A stretch of 6,643 bases of DNA. Source: JBQTIM01 sp052388135 (GTDB lineage Bacteria > Elusimicrobiota > Elusimicrobia > FEN-1173). Shown one piece after another: positions 6,123 to 6,643 of this stretch. The stretch is from the NCBI GenBank assembly GCA_052388135.1, contig JBQTIM010000003.1, positions 1 to 6,643 on the forward strand. Reading direction: 5' to 3'. Both the position numbers and the translations under genes were made by a program. Below the pieces are notes generated by a model that searched no databases, was not told where the DNA came from, and was given only the letters and a program-made list of their open reading frames with translations. How positions within the stretch are numbered: position 1 is the first letter of the stretch; each line of letters begins with the position of its first letter.

Positions 6123-6134
6123 GTCCCGGCCGGG

Positions 6135-6643
6135 TTACTTTTGCCGGACGATGTCCCCTTTGATGAACTCCGCGCTGGTCAGGGGTTTGCAGGCCGAAGC
6201 CTTGCCCTTGCCGCCGAAGTTGTTGTTGACCACCTGGAGCTTGCCGATCTGCGCCTCTTCCGATCCGAGAGATTCGCCGGTGTCGGGGTCGATCATTTCC
6301 TCGCCGGGCCGGTAGACCACGAAGCGATCGCCGTTCTTGACGCCGTCCTGGGCGCCGGTGTTGATAATCACCTGGCCTTCCTTCATCATGACCACCTTGG
6401 CCGCGGACTCCCCGCCGCCGCTTTGCTTGTCCAAAAGTTTGACGATGTCCTCGATGGCGTCGCGGGTGGCCTTGCCCACCAGGGATTCGTCGAAGGCGGA
6501 AGCGTCGGAAAAGTTCACCTGCTGCGTGTCCAGGGCGCCGCCCATTTTCGTCTTCTCCTTGCGGATGTTCTCGGCCTGGAGAATTTCCCCGCTGGAGGTG
6601 TCCACGAAGCGCACGTCGGCGCCCACGGTGGCGGATTGCCGGT
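6135..6643 (-). CDS. CsgG-type envelope protein with FlgT-C-like tail (5' end beyond window)
   Basis: Only the C-terminal part is present. The frame runs open through the right edge, so the true start is outside, and a GTG at 6626 is just an internal valine codon. The first part, SATVGADVRFVDTSSGEILQ, continuing to about FDESLVGKATRDAIEDIVKLL, matches the end of the CsgG/LpoB-like fold (a vDxRlvDtxTGeil strand pair, then a helix with A..AI..iv..L). After a short Gly/Ser linker (QSGGGES), the tail VVMMKEGQVIINTGAQDGVKNGD, FVVYRPGEEMIDPDTGESLG and IGKLQVVNNNF resembles the C-terminal domain of the flagellar protein FlgT, as often seen fused to CsgG domains. Proteins of this type are usually periplasmic or lipoproteins at the outer membrane, where they assist secretion or assembly. 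The exact partner is unknown. The stop is 27 bp before purA, so the two genes are probably co-transcribed, although the functional link to nucleotide synthesis is unclear. Confidence 0.82.
   Translation of the reverse strand, partial: RQSATVGADVRFVDTSSGEILQAENIRKEKTKMGGALDTQQVNFSDASAFDESLVGKATRDAIEDIVKLLDKQSGGGESAAKVVMMKEGQVIINTGAQDGVKNGDRFVVYRPGEEMIDPDTGESLGSEEAQIGKLQVVNNNFGGKGKASACKPLTSAEFIKGDIVRQK

Noticed and set aside
6125..6134. Perfect 10-bp palindrome CCCGGCCGGG between the CsgG-like stop and purA, considered as a terminator or operator
   Set aside because: It has no loop and no following T-run on either strand, and short GC palindromes are expected in such DNA. It lies next to the purA ribosome site, but nothing else suggests regulation.

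Overview
The window looks like part of the chromosome of a GC-rich, probably Gram-negative bacterium. Nucleotide-biosynthesis genes of ordinary bacterial type sit beside a gene for a CsgG/FlgT-like envelope protein, and hand counts of single 60-base lines inside the conserved genes give about 63% G+C. No gene here fixes the phylum. The TCATTGCGAG-type repeat in the middle occurs in many unrelated bacterial lineages, so it does not help with taxonomy.

Every gene I accept is on the minus strand, so transcription runs from the right edge to the left. In that order: the 3' part of a CsgG-type protein with a FlgT-C-like tail (6643 to 6135); purA, adenylosuccinate synthetase (6107 to 4818); carA, the small glutaminase subunit of carbamoyl-phosphate synthase (4821 to 3676), whose start overlaps the purA stop as ATGA; an inverted-repeat-flanked GIY-YIG nuclease gene (element 3668 to 3286); an AT-rich gene for a 143-residue single-membrane-segment protein of unknown function (3278 to 2847); and carB, the large synthetase subunit (2840 off the left edge, 946 codons visible, C-terminal regulatory domain missing).

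The conserved layer is one nucleotide operon: purA commits IMP to AMP synthesis, and CarA with CarB makes carbamoyl phosphate for pyrimidines and arginine. CarA and CarB are obligate partners and their genes are usually adjacent. Here they are separated by 835 bp that are clearly AT-richer than the genes on either side.

The most interesting part is that insertion. The GIY-YIG gene is enclosed almost exactly by two inverted copies of a TCATTGCGAG-family repeat, with 3 bp between one arm and the stop codon and 9 bp between the other arm and the start codon. Read along the operon transcript, each arm also contains a short ATG-initiated frame of 16 or 13 codons. Each of these starts 3 to 6 nt after the preceding gene's stop and ends in an ATGA overlap with the next gene's start. 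The two arms differ by two 3-nt indels, which keep these frames open. The insertion therefore looks built, or selected, to keep translation running from carA to carB while carrying a nuclease cassette. No promoter or intrinsic terminator could be supported inside the window.
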